From assembly GCA_015488325.1 (NCBI GenBank), contig WFOA01000050.1, positions 1 to 45,218 of the forward strand: a DNA stretch of 45,218 nucleotides, given 5' to 3'. Below the pieces are notes generated by a model. That model ran no database searches. It was not told the DNA's origin and saw nothing but the letters and a program-made list of their open reading frames with translations. Position 1 is the stretch's first letter. Each line of letters begins with the position of its first letter. The position numbers and the translations under genes are program-made. Shown here piece by piece: positions 43,336 through 45,218 of this stretch. The DNA is from Acidimicrobiia bacterium. GTDB taxonomy: Bacteria; Actinomycetota; Acidimicrobiia; Spongiisociales; ZC4RG35.

Positions 43336-43461
43336 TCAGTCGATCGCCCGAGAGGCTCCACAAACCGCCGCGCTCGCTCGTCGATGGGACAGCAGCACGC
43401 GGTCGCCTTCATCCACGATGACCGCGAACGCCCCGATGGTGTACCTGTTGTCGACTGTCAT
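43336..43461 (-). pseudogene. Truncated Nudix hydrolase fragment
   Basis: From ATG 43461 the minus strand reads MTVDNRYTIGAFAVIVDEGD then RVLLSHRR, the N-terminal strand and loop of Nudix hydrolases. It then diverges (ASAAVCGASRAID) and stops after 41 residues, before the Nudix box (GX5EX7REUXEEXGU), which I cannot find in any frame downstream. It is a remnant, part of the decayed region next to tRNA-Ala. The bases on either side (43180-43335 and 43462-43669) show no gene. Confidence 0.5.
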
Positions 43462-43669
43462 CCCAAGATCGATCCTGGCACAGACCGACCGCTCCGGCAT
43501 ACGAGTCACACCCGCGCACGAGCTGCGATACCCAAAGAGGGCGCCCTCTGGCGGTCTGGAGTGAGAGGTCGAGCCCTCCGACGAGACCGTGGAATGCAGA
43601 ACTCTGCGGTTCGAAGGTGGGTTCTCGGGATCGACCCGGCCTCGACGGCAGACGCCGGAACATTCCGAG

Positions 43670-43746
43670 TGGTGGAGCTGAGGGGATTTGAACCCCTGAC
43701 CCCTTGCATGCCATGCAAGTGCTCTGCCAGACTGAGCTACAGCCCC
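43670..43746 (-). tRNA. tRNA-Ala (anticodon GGC)
   Basis: A complete cloverleaf on the minus strand. The acceptor is GGGGCTG/CAGCTCC, the anticodon stem CTTGC/GCAAG with loop ATGGCAT, the T arm AGGGG-TTCAAAT-CCCCT, and discriminator A. Unlike tRNA-Asn in this window, CCA is encoded (43672-43670). The 3' end faces the decayed accessory region, an orientation expected if that region entered by tRNA-targeted integration. Confidence 0.95.
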
Positions 43747-43759
43747 AGGACGGGGCGGC

Positions 43760-43765
43760 AGTCTA
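43760..43765 (-). promoter_or_regulatory. Putative -10 box for tRNA-Ala
   Basis: TAGACT on the minus strand ends 13 bases before the tRNA 5' end; a weak TTTCGG lies 17 bases farther upstream. It sits just after the rsfS stop. Confidence 0.4.
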
Positions 43766-43774
43766 CCAAGGCCC

Positions 43775-44170
43775 TCAGGCCTCCGAAACCGCCGGCTCCC
43801 ATTCGATCCGGGGAGCATCGCCCCATAGCCGCTCCAGGCCGTAGAACTCGCGCTGTTCGGGCTGGAAGATGTGGACGATGAAATCCCCGTAGTCGATCAG
43901 GACCCACTCCCCTTCCCGTCGTCCCTCCTCCCGCAGAGGACGACGTCCCAGCTCCTTCAGCCGCTTCTCCACCTCTTCGGTGAGGGTCTGGACGTGGGGA
44001 CGGGACGTCCCGGTGACGATCACGAAGACCTCGGTGATCGACAGGAGGTCCCCCACCTCCAACAGCACGACCTCGGCGCCCTTCTTCTCGGCGAGCGCGT
44101 CGGCGGCGGCCCTCACCAGATTCAATGTGTCTTCGACGATTGCCTCCACGGACCTCTCAACACCGCACAT
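43775..44170 (-). CDS. rsfS: Ribosomal silencing factor RsfS
   Basis: 131 residues from ATG 44170, one base after the nadD stop; a GTG at 44149 is an alternative. The family pattern includes LLEVGDLLSITEVFVIVTG, then SRPHVQTLTEEVEKRLK and the C-terminal WVLIDYGDFIVHIFQPEQRE, FYGLERLWGDAP. RsfS binds ribosomal protein uL14 and blocks subunit joining when nutrients are low. The nadD-rsfS pair is widely conserved. Confidence 0.95.
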   Translation of the reverse strand: MCGVERSVEAIVEDTLNLVRAAADALAEKKGAEVVLLEVGDLLSITEVFVIVTGTSRPHVQTLTEEVEKRLKELGRRPLREEGRREGEWVLIDYGDFIVHIFQPEQREFYGLERLWGDAPRIEWEPAVSEA

Positions 44171-44171
44171 A

Positions 44172-44762
44172 CTACCGGTCTTCCCGGTAGAGCCGGTAGG
44201 TCGTCACGTAGCGGTACACCGACTCGGGCACGAGGAACCGGATGCTGGCGCCCTCCGCCACCCGCCGACGAAGGGCTGTCCCCGAGATGTCGAGGTCGGG
44301 AACGTCGAGCCAGTCGAGCCGCGAACCCACCGCCTCCTCCACCGCCCGGCGATCCGTTCCCGGGCGGGGAGCCACCGCCACCCGGCACCGGGCCAACACC
44401 TCCTCCGCCCGGTGCCAGCTTCGGATCCCGGCGGCGGCGTCCGCACCCAGGATCAGCGTGATCTGCTCGTCGGCGGGGAACGTCTGGAGCGTGTCGAAGG
44501 TGTAGGTGGGACCGTCCCTCGTGACCTCACGGTCGTCAGTCTCGAAGTAGGGGACACCTCCGGTGGCCAGCCGGGTCATGACGAGTCGATGCCGGGCGTC
44601 GGTCACCTCCCGCCCCTGCTTCTGCCAGGGCGAACCCGCCGGGATGAACGACACCACGTCCACTCCGAGCTGGCGGTACGCCGCCTCACCCGCCACCAGA
44701 TGGGCGAGGTGGGGCGGATCGAAGGTCCCTCCGAGGATGGCCCGATGCACGCCGGGAAGCAT
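44172..44762 (-). CDS. nadD: Nicotinate-nucleotide adenylyltransferase NadD
   Basis: 196 residues from ATG 44762 (a GTG at 44750, MHRAILGG, is also possible). The nucleotidylyltransferase fold is clear: AILGGTFDPPHLAHLV with the H-x-x-H pair, FIPAGSPWQKQG, YTFDTLQTFPADEQI, LILGADAAAGIRSWHRAEE, and the C-terminal ISGTALRRRVAEGASIRFLV plus PESVYRYV. It adenylates nicotinate mononucleotide for NAD synthesis. The 5' end overlaps the upstream M23-like frame by 77 bases. Confidence 0.93.
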   Translation of the reverse strand: MLPGVHRAILGGTFDPPHLAHLVAGEAAYRQLGVDVVSFIPAGSPWQKQGREVTDARHRLVMTRLATGGVPYFETDDREVTRDGPTYTFDTLQTFPADEQITLILGADAAAGIRSWHRAEEVLARCRVAVAPRPGTDRRAVEEAVGSRLDWLDVPDLDISGTALRRRVAEGASIRFLVPESVYRYVTTYRLYREDR

Positions 44763-45213
44763 AGGACCCGACGGTTCGTGGCCCGGCGGGGACGAGCCAC
44801 AACGCCCTCGGGATCGAACGGGAACACCGGAGCCACGGTGCCGGATCCACATACCTGCCTTCGACACGCACCGACAGGTGGACCGCACCTCGATGGTCCC
44901 GACCAGCAGTCCCGAGACGGGTGCCGGCAGCCACCCGGTCCCCGGCCTGCACGTCGACCGAGGCGAGGAACGAGACCGAGGTCTTCAAGCCTCGGCCGTG
45001 GTCGACCGTCACGGTCAGCATCCCGGCCACCGATCCGGCGAAGGTCACCCGACCCGACCCGACGGCCCGCACCGGGGACCCGGGCGGGGCGGCGAAGTCG
45101 ACCCCCCAATGTCCGCCGTAGGCACCGGTGGGGGCGTAGCCCTGGACGACGGGTCCGGGAACGGGGGGCCGCAGCACGGGACACAGGGCGAAGACGGCGA
45201 CCGCGAACCACAC
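44686..45213 (-). CDS. M23-peptidase-like secreted protein (LytM fold, degenerate metal site)
   Basis: 175 residues from a GTG six bases from the window end; the frame is open upstream, so the true start may lie outside. A short hydrophobic N-terminus (WFAVAVFALCPVL) suggests export. The LytM core has GGHWGVDFAAPPGSPVRAVG (the first metal pair H-x-x-x-D), then GRVTFAGSVAGMLTVTVDHG and AGDRVAAGTRLGTAG. The second motif reads VHLSVRV where active enzymes have H-x-H, so one zinc ligand is replaced by Ser. Such inactive LytM proteins can act as regulators of amidases. The last about 25 codons overlap nadD in another frame and look atypical. Confidence 0.65.
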   Translation of the reverse strand: MWFAVAVFALCPVLRPPVPGPVVQGYAPTGAYGGHWGVDFAAPPGSPVRAVGSGRVTFAGSVAGMLTVTVDHGRGLKTSVSFLASVDVQAGDRVAAGTRLGTAGRDHRGAVHLSVRVEGRYVDPAPWLRCSRSIPRALWLVPAGPRTVGSYASRRASGHPRRDLRSAPPRPSGGG

Positions 45214-45218
45214 AGGAC

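Noticed and set aside
1-45218. CRISPR arrays, rRNA genes, insertion sequences, prophage structural genes
   Set aside because: I looked for regularly spaced repeats, rRNA signatures, transposases with inverted repeats and phage proteins and found none.

Overview
The window is one continuous stretch of a high-GC, gene-dense bacterial chromosome. Codon usage, a BldD-type regulator, a dimeric glycyl-tRNA synthetase, many start codons without a Shine-Dalgarno sequence and the housekeeping gene set point to an actinobacterium. My guess is a deep lineage such as Acidimicrobiia. That placement is inference: there is no rRNA gene here.

Layout. (1) 1-2247: the end of an integrated mobile element. It has the N-terminus of a MobF/TrwC relaxase reading left, a frameshifted small ORF, and a tyrosine integrase whose 3' end abuts the 3' end of tRNA-Asn(GTT). 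(2) 2.3-9.1 kb: a YtxH-like small membrane protein, then minus-strand rpoD, dnaG, a YceI protein, glyS, uppS and recO. (3) 9.2-10.2 kb: a pterin dehydratase and a SirB1-like protein on the plus strand. (4) 10.2-16.3 kb: the minus-strand operon phoH - 7TM-HD phosphodiesterase - ybeY - corC/hlyC - era, matching the classical phoH-yqfF-ybeY-era-recO-glyS neighbourhood of other Gram-positives. (5) 16.3-24.6 kb: a BldD-like regulator, hrcA-dnaJ under a CIRCE-like operator, lepA-hemW, rpsT, and an exported protein gene followed by a divergent folP and holA. (6) 24.7-39.7 kb: a degenerate GGDEF protein, comEA-comEC, ppk2, leuS with a small HExxH protein, a multi-pass histidine kinase, a TPMT-like methyltransferase, a 3-hydroxyacyl-CoA dehydrogenase, a pentapeptide-repeat K+ channel with an HDOD protein, typA, and a VC0807-like membrane protein. 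(7) 39.7-43.67 kb: a decayed accessory island ending at tRNA-Ala(GGC). It carries remnants of a secreted protein, a two-gene AbiE-like (type IV) toxin-antitoxin locus whose nucleotidyltransferase gene has an in-frame stop, and a truncated Nudix gene. (8) 43.8 kb to the end: the M23 peptidase-like - nadD - rsfS operon.

The core genes serve translation and its quality control (glyS, leuS, lepA, typA, rpsT, rsfS, era, ybeY), replication and repair (dnaG, holA, recO), cell-envelope and cofactor synthesis (uppS, folP, nadD, hemW), stress control (hrcA, dnaJ) and DNA uptake (comEA/EC). The most unusual points are: a c-di-AMP phosphodiesterase-type HD protein with an SdrD_B-like extracellular insertion; a BldD homologue with an intact c-di-GMP signature and a BldD-box-like palindrome at its own promoter; a CIRCE element with a symmetric base change; recurring promoter -10 boxes 6-9 bases before start codons, implying leaderless mRNAs; and the degraded island with its double operator and interrupted toxin gene.
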